This document shows positions 36,087 to 44,733 of a stretch of 64,000 bases of DNA, one piece after another; positions within the stretch are counted from its first letter, which is position 1, and each line of letters begins with the position of its first letter. The translations under genes were made by a program, and so were the position numbers. Source of the stretch: Paralteromonas sediminis (GTDB taxonomy: Bacteria > Pseudomonadota > Gammaproteobacteria > Enterobacterales > Alteromonadaceae); the NCBI RefSeq assembly GCF_003820355.1, contig NZ_RPOK01000005.1:227694-291693 (forward strand), in the 5' to 3' direction. The notes below the pieces were generated by a model that worked only from the letters and a program-made list of their open reading frames with translations, had not been told where the DNA came from and did not search any database.

Positions 36087-37787
36087 TTACCACTCTTCGA
36101 GTTGCTGAAAATCTTTGATTCTGTCTCGCTGCATCGTTAACGCTTCGAATACATCATCAAAGCTGCGGTTGCTATCGGGTAAGTTAGGCAGTGCCAGATT
36201 AGCCTGGATAAAAAATTCATCCGCATTGTCGGCCCAGCCTTGTTGCCACCAGTCGGTAATAATTTGTCTGCTGTGTTGTAACCGGGTAGAACTGGGCAAC
36301 TTATCTGATTTTTTGGTGTTTATCTGTGTTTTTGTGGGGAGTAAATTCCATAAGTCGTTATTCGGCCACCGAGAAAATGGCATAGCATGATCGACAGCAT
36401 AACTTTCAGCTCTCAACTTTGAACCCGACCAGCAGCAGTTAACTCCATCACTTTTTAGTAACTCATTAACCCGATTTCTTACGCGCGTTGTTGTTCTGCG
36501 TGGATCTTCCCAGGTTAACGCGTTCAGCAATTCAGATTGAGAAAACTGCATCGAATTATTGTCGGTGTAAGTACGCATTAGTGCTGCCCACTCATTGACC
36601 AGTGAAGGCTCTATCCACACACTGAATCTGGCCAGTGAATCCCAGATATTTACCGGAATATAAAAGCGACCGAACGACGCCAAGAAGGCGGCGTCAATAA
36701 CGATACCCCCTGCCGGTTTTGCTGTACGTTTGTTTTCAGTCTCAACATGAAACACCCCTTCCTCAGTGCCAGGCAGCGTAATGTGACTCACAGGCATTTT
36801 CTTTATTGTTGAGGTAACATCTTTCAGCGTTTGGTAAACCGCCCGAGCAATATCGCCATTTAAATAAATAGCACCAATATAAAAGTCGTTAGCCGTAAAT
36901 GAACGCAGTTCCTGCCATCCGCCTTCTTTTACAAAACCCAGCCCTTTTTGCCGGTTACTGCTTTGGGGAATTTGAAAGTGATCGACCAGCGGTTTAAATA
37001 GCTTAATCCAGTAAAGTGCAACCAAACCCACCGGCAATACTACGTGCTCTTTCATGCGTTCAAGCACGGCGCCGGGATGGCCTTCAGCAATTCTCAGTAA
37101 GGTGCGCAGTAAGGCCACTTTGTAAGTAGAGGATTTACTATCATTCACAATGATGTTTCGCAGCAGCGGGAATGCACCGGAACCATCATCGGGTAAAGTG
37201 AGGACTACGGTTTGCCAGAAAACATCATTGCGCCCCAGTTCATCAGCATTAACCTGTTCACTCAGCAACCGAAATGACAGGCCAAACTTACGGGCGAAAC
37301 CAGACAGCTCGTCGGCAGATACCTTATACATAGTGCGCTCATCATGACACGCGCCATGCCGCAAAGAGATAATGATTTTTCCGTTGGCTTTGAGCAGGCT
37401 ACTTAACTTACGGATGCATCGTTCCCGCTCAGACGGGGCAATATGCATCCACACAGCACTGAGTAAGATGAGATCAAATTTTGTTTGCAGACTAAATACC
37501 TGAGCAAGCTCTGGCAGCTTGTCGTTCAGCCAGTGTATTGGCTGATTAACCACGTACTGTTGAGCGCGTTCGCGAATACCATCAGCAGGCTCAACGGCAA
37601 CCACACTCAAACCTTTGGCAGCAAGAAAGCGAGCATCACGACCCGAACCTGCGCCGACATCCAGCGCAAAGCCCTTCTCAGGAATTTCAGTCAGCCACTC
37701 CTGATGTACTTTTTCAAACTCGACACTGTTATATTGATCAGCGAGTTTTTCTGCGTGGGTTGAATAATATTTAATATTCTCGGACAA
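36087..37787 (-). CDS. Methyltransferase-HNH nuclease fusion protein, probable defence gene
   Basis: 566 aa. The N-terminal class I SAM-dependent methyltransferase has motif I ALDVGAGSGRDARFLA (41-56), an acidic VAVEP at 63-67 and a post-motif region to about 200. The middle (about 205-440) is largely helical with no fold I can name. The C-terminus holds an HNH-type nuclease: paired cysteines at 451-452, VDH at 465-467, then NLLPTKTQIN (481-490) with K493. Joining a base-modifying fold to a nuclease in one chain suggests a self-versus-foreign test or a modification-linked restriction activity, which is inferred. It lies 181 bp after another HNH endonuclease on the same strand, inside the island. 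Confidence 0.8.
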   Translation of the reverse strand: MSENIKYYSTHAEKLADQYNSVEFEKVHQEWLTEIPEKGFALDVGAGSGRDARFLAAKGLSVVAVEPADGIRERAQQYVVNQPIHWLNDKLPELAQVFSLQTKFDLILLSAVWMHIAPSERERCIRKLSSLLKANGKIIISLRHGACHDERTMYKVSADELSGFARKFGLSFRLLSEQVNADELGRNDVFWQTVVLTLPDDGSGAFPLLRNIIVNDSKSSTYKVALLRTLLRIAEGHPGAVLERMKEHVVLPVGLVALYWIKLFKPLVDHFQIPQSSNRQKGLGFVKEGGWQELRSFTANDFYIGAIYLNGDIARAVYQTLKDVTSTIKKMPVSHITLPGTEEGVFHVETENKRTAKPAGGIVIDAAFLASFGRFYIPVNIWDSLARFSVWIEPSLVNEWAALMRTYTDNNSMQFSQSELLNALTWEDPRRTTTRVRNRVNELLKSDGVNCCWSGSKLRAESYAVDHAMPFSRWPNNDLWNLLPTKTQINTKKSDKLPSSTRLQHSRQIITDWWQQGWADNADEFFIQANLALPNLPDSNRSFDDVFEALTMQRDRIKDFQQLEEW

Positions 37788-37968
37788 AGGACTCGCTTCC
37801 TTGCTAGTTTACTCAGAACTTACCAGATAACTTTATCTGTTTTCAGCACGATACGAACAATGCGGTAAAAATGCAAAGTGCAACTGGTCGGAATTATCAG
37901 ATATTGTTATCCGCTTCATGCAGAATTTGTAAGGTGAATATTCCTGGCATTTAAACCAACAAGTATGA

Positions 37969-39111
37969 TCAGCGAAATATCATTTCTCGATGATAAAGCA
38001 TATATTCTCGACTCTCCTGGTGCATGTGCAAATTGCCGGATGAGCTTATGCCCAATTTTGTATATTCCTCAAGCTCTTCAGAAATCAAAATCTCCCCGCT
38101 ATCAGAGAATGAAATGTAACCTTTGTCAAAAGCTCTGTCTAAGTTAGCAACCAACAAAAGTCCATTGTATTTATCAAGCTTTTCAGCTTCTGAAGAGTCG
38201 CGCCATGGCTTAATATGAGAAGCAATCAAAAAATCTCTGTTTTCGAAACCAGTCAACGCACACTTGCCCCATAGGTCAACAAGGTCTTGCCTATATTTTC
38301 CTTGGCCAATTCTCGCTTTTACCAGCACCGATTTCTCAGTCACCGTTTTTGTTTCATCTTTGAGAATATAGTCAATGTCTTCTTGCAATTGCACCTGAGT
38401 AGTGTCTGACAGAAAATCTCCATAGGCCTTCAGAGCAGCTGAATACATTCTCTTTCCAGTAAAGTCCCTTTCTTGGAAAATGCTAGTCTCTCGCAGTTTC
38501 TGCTCGAGCGACTTGAATTCTGCGAGTGAGCCCAGCTCAAAAATAGAACCAGTATCATGCCCTAAACTTTTCATCCAATTGGGCATCGTGGTTTTTAAAG
38601 CTGAAACGTAATTCTTGGCAGTCTTCTCACTTTTACCAATCTCAACCGCCCAACGCCTAAATTGATCACCCAACTCAGCAAAGTTCTCTGACAAACATTG
38701 CCTAAGAGCATTTCTTTGCTTTTCACTTTTTAACAACGCAAAGAGATCTTCATTCAAATAAACGTATTCGATGTAAGTATTTAGCGATTTTTCACTTACT
38801 GAATATTTATGATTGTATTTCACGCCAGAGCGCAGTTTGTGATGCCAAAAGCTTGAGCTTCTTAAGTGAAAAAAAGGAAGATAAGGATTATCTCTATCAC
38901 CATCAGCACGAAACTTATTAAAGTAATGAGTGAAACGTAATTTCAACTCATCGTTTAACAGAATTCGGTTATCTCTAATTTGCTTATCTTCGATAAGATC
39001 AAATACCGCGAATAAAAGGCAAACTTTATGGGGTTTAGCTCGACCAGACGACCTATCAACATTAAGCTTTTTAAGTTCATCTGCATACACATCAAACATT
39101 ATACAACTCAT
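37969..39111 (-). CDS. HNH restriction endonuclease, McrA-like
   Basis: 380 aa; ATG 39099 is an alternative start with a better-placed ribosome site (AAGGATGAG). The N-terminal domain (about 20-130, RAKPHKVCLLFAVFDLIED, later PYLPFFHLRSSSFW) resembles the domain found in front of HNH nucleases such as ScoMcrA. A helical region follows (145-235, SEKTAKNYVSALK). The HNH_2 nuclease at about 280-340 has CALTG, ASHIKPW, NGLLLVANLDRAFD. Enzymes of this build cut foreign or modified DNA; which modification is recognised cannot be read here. It is upstream of the methyltransferase-HNH gene. Confidence 0.82.
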   Translation of the reverse strand: MSCIMFDVYADELKKLNVDRSSGRAKPHKVCLLFAVFDLIEDKQIRDNRILLNDELKLRFTHYFNKFRADGDRDNPYLPFFHLRSSSFWHHKLRSGVKYNHKYSVSEKSLNTYIEYVYLNEDLFALLKSEKQRNALRQCLSENFAELGDQFRRWAVEIGKSEKTAKNYVSALKTTMPNWMKSLGHDTGSIFELGSLAEFKSLEQKLRETSIFQERDFTGKRMYSAALKAYGDFLSDTTQVQLQEDIDYILKDETKTVTEKSVLVKARIGQGKYRQDLVDLWGKCALTGFENRDFLIASHIKPWRDSSEAEKLDKYNGLLLVANLDRAFDKGYISFSDSGEILISEELEEYTKLGISSSGNLHMHQESREYMLYHREMIFR

Positions 39112-39260
39112 CCTTGGTTAAAAATCTGAGACTAGAACCAGGTTCTGCTCATTTCAATTGATTAGCAAGGAAAAATACTCTGAAAGAGCAGAAGTTGAGG
39201 CGTTCAAAATTGGTCACGGCAATTTGTCGAACGAAGTTACACATCTTCGGAATGCATCAG

Positions 39261-39296
39261 ATCGGATTCGAACCTATGACCTTTGCCTCCGGAAGG
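39261..39296 (-). repeat. Fragment of a tRNA-Arg 3' half
   Basis: Read on the minus strand, this stretch carries TCCGGAGGCAAAGGTCATAG and then TTCGAATCC. This is an anticodon-to-T-arm segment that agrees with the hybrid tRNA at 33684 except at a few positions. The D arm and 5' acceptor strand are absent. It looks like an attachment-site scar and lies next to the second hipBA module. Confidence 0.65.
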
Positions 39297-39324
39297 GGGC
39301 AATCGCCCCCACTCGCCCTATGGC

Positions 39325-40536
39325 CTATTCGTATTTTTTCTTTTTGTCATGGCGATAGGCTGCCTGGATAGAATGCTTTTCCATGACGCTGCCAACATGC
39401 CTTTCTATTGACTCCCGTAGCCCTTCCATGGCGTTTACTTCATCCAGTGATGCCAGGCAATCAAGAATCCCCTGCGCCATGCTATCGACAGTATCGCCGG
39501 CTATAGATCGGCTTACCCCCTCCTCAAAGGCGAATTCAATCAAATCGCGGCGCGTTGGGAAAGCTTTGCTCTTTCGCATTTTGAGCGCCATGGCGTTATC
39601 GATAGTCGGGTATATGAGGGTGTGAGTAACGTCATAAACTGGGCTCAGTTTTACATCAGTATGATCACGGTTGTATTGCAGTGAGAAGTTTTTAAGGTGG
39701 GCGTCACCGTTACCTATCAGACAATTAAAGGCCACAAGCGCAAACATCTTGTCTAATTCTTCAGTAGAATGCGTATTGCGGAGTGTAGCCTTCATAACAT
39801 TCTCATAGGTGCCTCTGTACTTCTGGTCGCCAGTGCGCCCCATGAGCGTGGCATAGTCCTCTATACCGATTTTATTGCCGTCATCGTCGACGTCGAAACG
39901 CTCTATCAGGTAATGCTGCAAATCATCCGAGAGCCATACTCGGGGCGTGTTAAGACCACAGTATTCAGCGCATTTCATACAGACGAACTCGTTTACCGTC
40001 AGTAACGGGAACTCATCATCAAAGGTTTTAACGATAACGTCTTTTTGTAAGATGGTAGAGCGGGATACCACTACTTTAGGCTGAACGCCGGATGCCATCC
40101 CATTGAGGTAATAGCGTTCAAGCAGCTGAGGGAATAGCCTGTCTTTGCCATCCCAATGCAGTATGTCATCGATGGCGATGGGATCAGGTTCTGGCAGCGC
40201 AATGCCAGCATCATAAGATAATTGGCCGATACCCTTCTCCCCCATGAGCGCCAGCAGGTACATATCATCAACGTTGGCATACCGGATAAGTTTTTCCGAG
40301 ATATACCGGCGCAGATAGCCCTCTGGCAAGTTTTGTGTGAATATCGGGTGTAGTGCACCCCGCGTATACGGCTCAGGTTGATAAGGCATCGTTAACGATA
40401 CCGGTAAATCCTCCCGGGTATAAGTGTAGTTAAACTGGGCAGTCCGATTTAATATACCGGATAATTGCCCGGCCACATTGACCTTCAACTGGCGAACCTG
40501 TTCAGGCAGTCCGGCGAGAATGAAATTAGTCGTCAT
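39325..40536 (-). CDS. hipA: Second HipA-family kinase toxin
   Basis: 403 aa, a different HipA subgroup from the one at 34665. The activation-loop motif is SGVQPK (149-154), with ERFDVDDDG and catalytic NGDAHLKNFSL and YDVTHT further on. All kinase residues are present, so it should be active. The substrate may differ from that of classical HipA. It overlaps its antitoxin gene by 11 nt. It sits between the intact tRNA-Arg and the tRNA fragment. Confidence 0.9.
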   Translation of the reverse strand: MTTNFILAGLPEQVRQLKVNVAGQLSGILNRTAQFNYTYTREDLPVSLTMPYQPEPYTRGALHPIFTQNLPEGYLRRYISEKLIRYANVDDMYLLALMGEKGIGQLSYDAGIALPEPDPIAIDDILHWDGKDRLFPQLLERYYLNGMASGVQPKVVVSRSTILQKDVIVKTFDDEFPLLTVNEFVCMKCAEYCGLNTPRVWLSDDLQHYLIERFDVDDDGNKIGIEDYATLMGRTGDQKYRGTYENVMKATLRNTHSTEELDKMFALVAFNCLIGNGDAHLKNFSLQYNRDHTDVKLSPVYDVTHTLIYPTIDNAMALKMRKSKAFPTRRDLIEFAFEEGVSRSIAGDTVDSMAQGILDCLASLDEVNAMEGLRESIERHVGSVMEKHSIQAAYRHDKKKKYE

Positions 40537-40774
40537 CGTAAATAGAATCCAGTTCGTCTAATGTCGGGCGACGATTAATGGGGGTGGTTGTTAATTCTAA
40601 CCCCATAAGAGTTAAGTACCGCTCCAGCAGCTGCAGTGACCCCTGGTACCGGCCATTCTCGATACGAGATATTTGGGACCGGTCTACTTTAAGTTTGCTG
40701 GCAATGTCCCCCTGGCTTAAATGCCGACGTTTGCGCTCAGCCGTTAACTGGTTACCGATTGATTCTCTGCTCAT
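40526..40774 (-). CDS. hipB: Second HipB-type antitoxin (XRE family)
   Basis: 82 aa. The helix-turn-helix is LSQGDIASKLKVDRSQISRIE, followed by an acidic tail DELDSIYDDD, the sort of flexible C-terminus antitoxins use. It precedes and overlaps the second hipA by 11 nt. Two mirror-image operator sites lie just upstream. Confidence 0.9.
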   Translation of the reverse strand: MSRESIGNQLTAERKRRHLSQGDIASKLKVDRSQISRIENGRYQGSLQLLERYLTLMGLELTTTPINRRPTLDELDSIYDDD

Positions 40775-40789
40775 TATCTACACCAAAAG

Positions 40790-40846
40790 TGTGTTTATAT
40801 ATGCACAAACAGTACTATAAGCCAGAAATGTGCATATATAAACACA
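40790..40846 (-). promoter_or_regulatory. Perfect 18-bp inverted repeat upstream of the second hipBA
   Basis: TGTGTTTATATATGCACA at 40790-40807 is exactly complementary to 40829-40846, with 21 bp between. Each arm also has TGTG and CACA at its ends. The paired arms flank the probable promoter and are likely autoregulatory sites of the second HipB. They do not match the first hipBA operators. Confidence 0.75.
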
Positions 40847-40882
40847 ATGAAACAAAATAAAATGAAGTTTCTGGGGAACGGC

Positions 40883-41041
40883 TTAGGTTAGTTCATGCTC
40901 TGGCTTTACATTGTTCAGCCAGTCCGCCAAGTCGTTCTGAATTTGCTTTAACGTGTAATTACCGCTCGCATAACGGTCTTTCCCGAACGTCCAGACTGTC
41001 TCCAGATGCGTTTCGTTAGTGAAGCAAACTGGAGAGTTTGA
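40883..41041 (-). pseudogene. C-terminal remnant of an unidentified gene
   Basis: Between TAG 41042-41044 and TAA 40883-40885 the minus strand encodes 52 residues with coding-like composition, including THLETVWTFGKDRYASGNYT and LADWLNNVKPEHELT. No start codon with a ribosome site precedes it. It ends just before the second hipBA promoter. I cannot name its family; a fragment of a former mobile-element gene is possible. Confidence 0.4.
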
Positions 41042-41181
41042 CTAACACAAAGCTATAGGAAAATAGCCTACACGATGCTGTATGAAATGACGTCATCAAG
41101 AAACCTTTGGTCACAATCTGATCACAGACTCATTTCTAAGGCTTTGTGACTAAGAAAAGCAAAGGACAAAAAAGAGGAAAA

Positions 41182-41258
41182 TGGCCCGCCCCAGAGGATT
41201 CGAACCTCTGACCTCAGCCTCCGGAGGGCTGCGCTCTATCCAGCTGAGCTAGGGGCGG
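41182..41258 (-). tRNA. tRNA-Arg(CCG)
   Basis: Complete cloverleaf on the minus strand: acceptor CCGCCCC/GGGGCGG, D arm GCTC/GAGC, anticodon arm CAGCC-CTCCGGA-GGCTG with anticodon CCG, T arm AGAGG-TTCGAAT-CCTCT, discriminator G and encoded CCA at 41182-41184. All stems pair. Confidence 0.95.
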
Positions 41259-41370
41259 ATAAACTTTTTACTTAAATTTTATGATACACGACGTTGCGTC
41301 GTATTCTTAGCACAATGTCCGTTGCTCACTTTTCCCTATTCCCGGATGTCCGTAACCTTCGTAGGGAAGC
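41182..41370. repeat. Direct repeat, right copy (tRNA-Arg plus 5' flank)
   Basis: It matches the left copy at 33684-33870 in the tRNA and about 100 bp on the 5' side. This copy has the intact tRNA. The region from 41371 to 41609 has no gene I can support and includes the cytochrome promoter. Confidence 0.7.
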
Positions 41371-41609
41371 GCTCTATTCACGCGCGTCACGCAGTGATGA
41401 GCTACGGGTGCTCTTAAATTGCGAATGCAATTTGTCAGAGGCGCGTATGATACTCAGCGATTGCCAAGCCTTCAACCGATTTATCGTCCCTAGTGTGATG
41501 TAGCGGAATCAGAACAAAGAATATCCAACAATTGTGCTATTTCGGTTGTTCAGTGGCTATTTACGGTTATAATCGCAAAATCATAGTGTTAAAAGCAGCG
41601 GAGAAAACC

Positions 41610-42011
41610 GTGATTAAGAAATTGGTAACCAGTATTGCCTTGGTATCTGCAGTAGGTTTTGCTGCACAAGCGCAAATGACCGAACAAGAAATCATCGACC
41701 GTATTAAGCCCCACGGTAACGTAAAAGTAGCAGGTGCTGAAGCTGAGTCAGCGACAGCAGCCGGTGGCGCACGTTCTGGTGCTGACATCTACAACCAAGC
41801 ATGTGTGGCCTGTCACGGTGCTGGTGTGCTTGGCGCCCCTAAACTTCAGGTAGCCGCTGATTGGCAGCCGCGTTTAGACGAAAAAGGCTTCGAAACAGTC
41901 TGGATGAATGCCGTTAACGGTATTAATGCCATGCCGCCTATGGGTACCTGTGGCGATTGTAACGAAGACGATATTAAAGCCGCTGTTGAGTACATGATCG
42001 AAGGTATTTAG
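41610..42011 (+). CDS. Cytochrome c5-like periplasmic monohaem cytochrome c
   Basis: 133 aa from GTG 41610, preceded by GGAGAAA. A signal peptide (KKLVTSIALVSAVGFAAQAQ) is followed by a linker and a class I cytochrome c domain with haem motif CVACH and a methionine ligand in NAMPPMGTC. A second cysteine pair, CGDC near the end, is typical of cytochrome c5 and may form a disulfide. It acts as a periplasmic electron carrier. Confidence 0.9.
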   Translation: MIKKLVTSIALVSAVGFAAQAQMTEQEIIDRIKPHGNVKVAGAEAESATAAGGARSGADIYNQACVACHGAGVLGAPKLQVAADWQPRLDEKGFETVWMNAVNGINAMPPMGTCGDCNEDDIKAAVEYMIEGI

Positions 42012-42058
42012 CCTTCATTCGCGCAATCTTCTATATTTATTAGCGTTTTTTACTCAAA

Positions 42059-42083
42059 TGAGTTAGCTTAACGGGCTAACTCA
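42059..42083. terminator. 9-bp hairpin between cytochrome c5 and the GGDEF/EAL gene
   Basis: TGAGTTAGC (42059-42067) pairs with GCTAACTCA (42075-42083) across a 7-nt loop. There is no T-run after it on the plus strand, so termination is possible but unproven. Confidence 0.4.
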
Positions 42084-42107
42084 TACCGCATTGCTCGCGC
42101 CATTTTT

Positions 42108-44729
42108 ATGTCGAAAAAAAATGAAGTTACAGGGGTAGACGAAGAGCTAACAGTTGAAGAGCTGCGAGCCCTTATTCCTCAGCTTCAGCAACTTACCGAC
42201 AAATACAAGCGCGCAGAGCGGATCCAAAAAGCGCTATTAGATATCTCCGAACTTGCCAGTACGGTAAGCCATCTCTCTAATCTGTACCCTGCTATTCACG
42301 AAATCATTGGTGATTTCATGAATGCTGACAACTTTTACGTTGCGTTTTATGACAAAAGCGAAGACACCATTAACTTCGCTTATTTTGTTGATGAATATGA
42401 TGAGCAAACCGTCAAGCAAGTGCCTGCCGAAAAGGCAAAAGGTGGCGTAACTGGTTATATTTTGAAATCAGGTAACAACCTGGTTTTCAGAAAAAATGAA
42501 GTCGACAGTTTGTTTGCGAAAATTGGCATTAAGGCAATGGGCGAGATGCCTGAGCACTTAATGGGAGTGCCGTTAAAACGCGGCAAGCAAACGATTGGTG
42601 CCATGGTGGTGCAAACCTACGATCCTAAAGTGGTCTACACCCCTGAAGACTTAGAAGTCTTCTCGTTTGTTTCTCAGCATATCGTTACCACTGTTGACAG
42701 GGTAAAACGCAGTGAGCTAACCGAGCGCACTATTCGCGAGCGCACCCGCCAATTGCGCGAAATTAATGACGACTTGCAAGAAGAAATACTTGAGCGACAA
42801 AAAGTAGAATCGCTCCAACAAGCGCTGTTTGAGATTTCTGAGCTGGCAGCCAACCTGGAAGGTGACATGAATGCCTTCTACTCTCAACTTCACGATATTC
42901 TGGCGCGTTTGATTAGTGCCCCTAACTGCTACATTGCCAAGTTGGATGAGTCGGGTAAACGCTTGGAGTTCCCGTACTTCAGTGACACCAAATCTGACTC
43001 TGTGGAAAGCCGCCGTCTAGGTTTGGGTTTAACGGAACTGGTACTGCGTAAAGGTCAGGCTGAGCTGGTTAATCCTGCACGGGTTTTGAGCTTGGCCGAA
43101 ACCGGTGAGCTTGATGTAACGACTGCGCAGGATATATTGAAGAAGTCGACTACTTGGTTGGGCTCTCCACTGGTGGTAGACGGTGAAATTGAAGGTGTAA
43201 TAGCCATTCAAAGTTATGGAACGCAGGCCAATTACAGCAACAAAGACTTAGAATTGCTTAAGTTTGTTTCGCACCATATTGCCTCGGCAATGGAGCGCAA
43301 AAAGCGAACTAAAGCCATTCAAAAATACAATCAAGAGTTAGAAGAGCGTGTGAAAAATCGTACCGAAGAGTTGGATAACGCTAATCAGGTACTGAAAAAA
43401 CAAATAGAAGAGCGTAAAGAAATAGAGCTTAAGTTAATTCACGACGCCCACCACGACAGTCTGACCGATTTGCCCAACCGGGCGATGTTCAATAGTCGCT
43501 TAGAACTGGCTATTGCCAGTAAGCAACGCCGGGCAGACAATATGTATGCGGTTCTCTTTATCGATTTAGACCGCTTTAAGCTGATCAACGACACACTGGG
43601 CCATCACGCAGGCGATGAATTTTTAATTGAAGTGTCAAAGCGCATTGCGCACTGCATTCGGGGGCACGACTTGTTGGCGCGCTTGGGCGGTGATGAGTTT
43701 GTAGTGCTGCTCGACAATTTTGAAGACAGTGCAGACGTTGAAGAGGTCGCAGCACGTATTATTGATGCTATTTCCAAACCCTTTTCGCTGGACGGCAAAG
43801 AAATGTACTCTGGTGCCAGTATCGGTATCGCCCACGTGCAAAGCCATTACCGTGCTGCCGATGAAGTCCTTCGAGATGCCGATGCGGCTATGTATCAGGC
43901 GAAGACGTCTGGACGCGGCAATTATGTGATGTTCGATCAAAGCATGCGCGAGCGCTTACTTGAAGAAATGGAAATGGAAGCTGAGTTGCGTAAAACCATG
44001 CGCTCTAGCGAGTTTGGTCAGTTCGTACAGCCAATTTTGTCGTTGTCTGATCAAACACCTTTGTATCATGAGTTTTATCTGCGGTGGGAGCATCCGCAAA
44101 TGGGTGCCATTGCCAGAGAGCAATTCAGACAGGTGGCAGAACACAGTGGCCTGACTTTAGACTTAGACATGTATCAGCTAAAGCGGGCTTGTGAAATACT
44201 CAAGTCCACGCAAGATGAAAACATGCAGAAGCTGGCAGTAAACGTGTCAATTACGCACTTGCTGCAAGCGTCGCTCGTCAACAAGATTATTGATGTAATT
44301 GAAGATTCTGGCGTATCACCTTCTAAAATCGTGTTCGAATTTGATGAGAATGACCTGAACCGTCGTTCGCAATTTATTTTGCCTGCCATTAAGAAGCTAA
44401 AACGGGCTGGCGTGACGTTGGTTCTGGATAATTTTGGTAGTGGATTAGCGTCGCTAAGCTATTTGTTTTCTTATCCTTTTGATTACATCAAAATTGACCA
44501 CAGATTTATTAAATCTCTACCCCGTTCGCAGCGCAACCTTAAGCTCATTCAATCGATAATGCTTATTTCAGAGCACCTTCACTTTGATGTGATTGCAGAC
44601 GGTATTACCAGTCAGTCCCAGCTTGATGCACTCTCTAATATTGGATGCCGCTTTGGCCAGGGAAAACTCATTGCGTCGTCGACCTATCTAGAAACGACAG
44701 ACCAAGATTTACTCGCGTTCAGCAACTAA
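42108..44729 (+). CDS. GAF-like/GGDEF/degenerate-EAL signalling protein
   Basis: 873 aa, cytoplasmic. Two GAF-like sensor domains (about 45-205 and 245-405) are separated and followed by coiled coils. The GGDEF domain (about 445-605) is intact (ARLGGDEF) with the inhibitory RGHD site five residues before it. The EAL domain (about 625-870) has the first glutamate as HEFYLRW and keeps N, K and Q, but the DDFG motif is DNFG and the later AEGVE is ADGIT. It therefore probably makes cyclic-di-GMP, while the EAL part binds or regulates rather than cleaves. It ends 4 bp from convergent rep. Confidence 0.88.
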   Translation: MSKKNEVTGVDEELTVEELRALIPQLQQLTDKYKRAERIQKALLDISELASTVSHLSNLYPAIHEIIGDFMNADNFYVAFYDKSEDTINFAYFVDEYDEQTVKQVPAEKAKGGVTGYILKSGNNLVFRKNEVDSLFAKIGIKAMGEMPEHLMGVPLKRGKQTIGAMVVQTYDPKVVYTPEDLEVFSFVSQHIVTTVDRVKRSELTERTIRERTRQLREINDDLQEEILERQKVESLQQALFEISELAANLEGDMNAFYSQLHDILARLISAPNCYIAKLDESGKRLEFPYFSDTKSDSVESRRLGLGLTELVLRKGQAELVNPARVLSLAETGELDVTTAQDILKKSTTWLGSPLVVDGEIEGVIAIQSYGTQANYSNKDLELLKFVSHHIASAMERKKRTKAIQKYNQELEERVKNRTEELDNANQVLKKQIEERKEIELKLIHDAHHDSLTDLPNRAMFNSRLELAIASKQRRADNMYAVLFIDLDRFKLINDTLGHHAGDEFLIEVSKRIAHCIRGHDLLARLGGDEFVVLLDNFEDSADVEEVAARIIDAISKPFSLDGKEMYSGASIGIAHVQSHYRAADEVLRDADAAMYQAKTSGRGNYVMFDQSMRERLLEEMEMEAELRKTMRSSEFGQFVQPILSLSDQTPLYHEFYLRWEHPQMGAIAREQFRQVAEHSGLTLDLDMYQLKRACEILKSTQDENMQKLAVNVSITHLLQASLVNKIIDVIEDSGVSPSKIVFEFDENDLNRRSQFILPAIKKLKRAGVTLVLDNFGSGLASLSYLFSYPFDYIKIDHRFIKSLPRSQRNLKLIQSIMLISEHLHFDVIADGITSQSQLDALSNIGCRFGQGKLIASSTYLETTDQDLLAFSN

Positions 44730-44733
44730 CCCG

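Noticed and set aside
33684..41258. Prophage or integrative element with its own integrase
   Set aside because: No recombinase, transposase, relaxase or phage structural gene is present in the interval.
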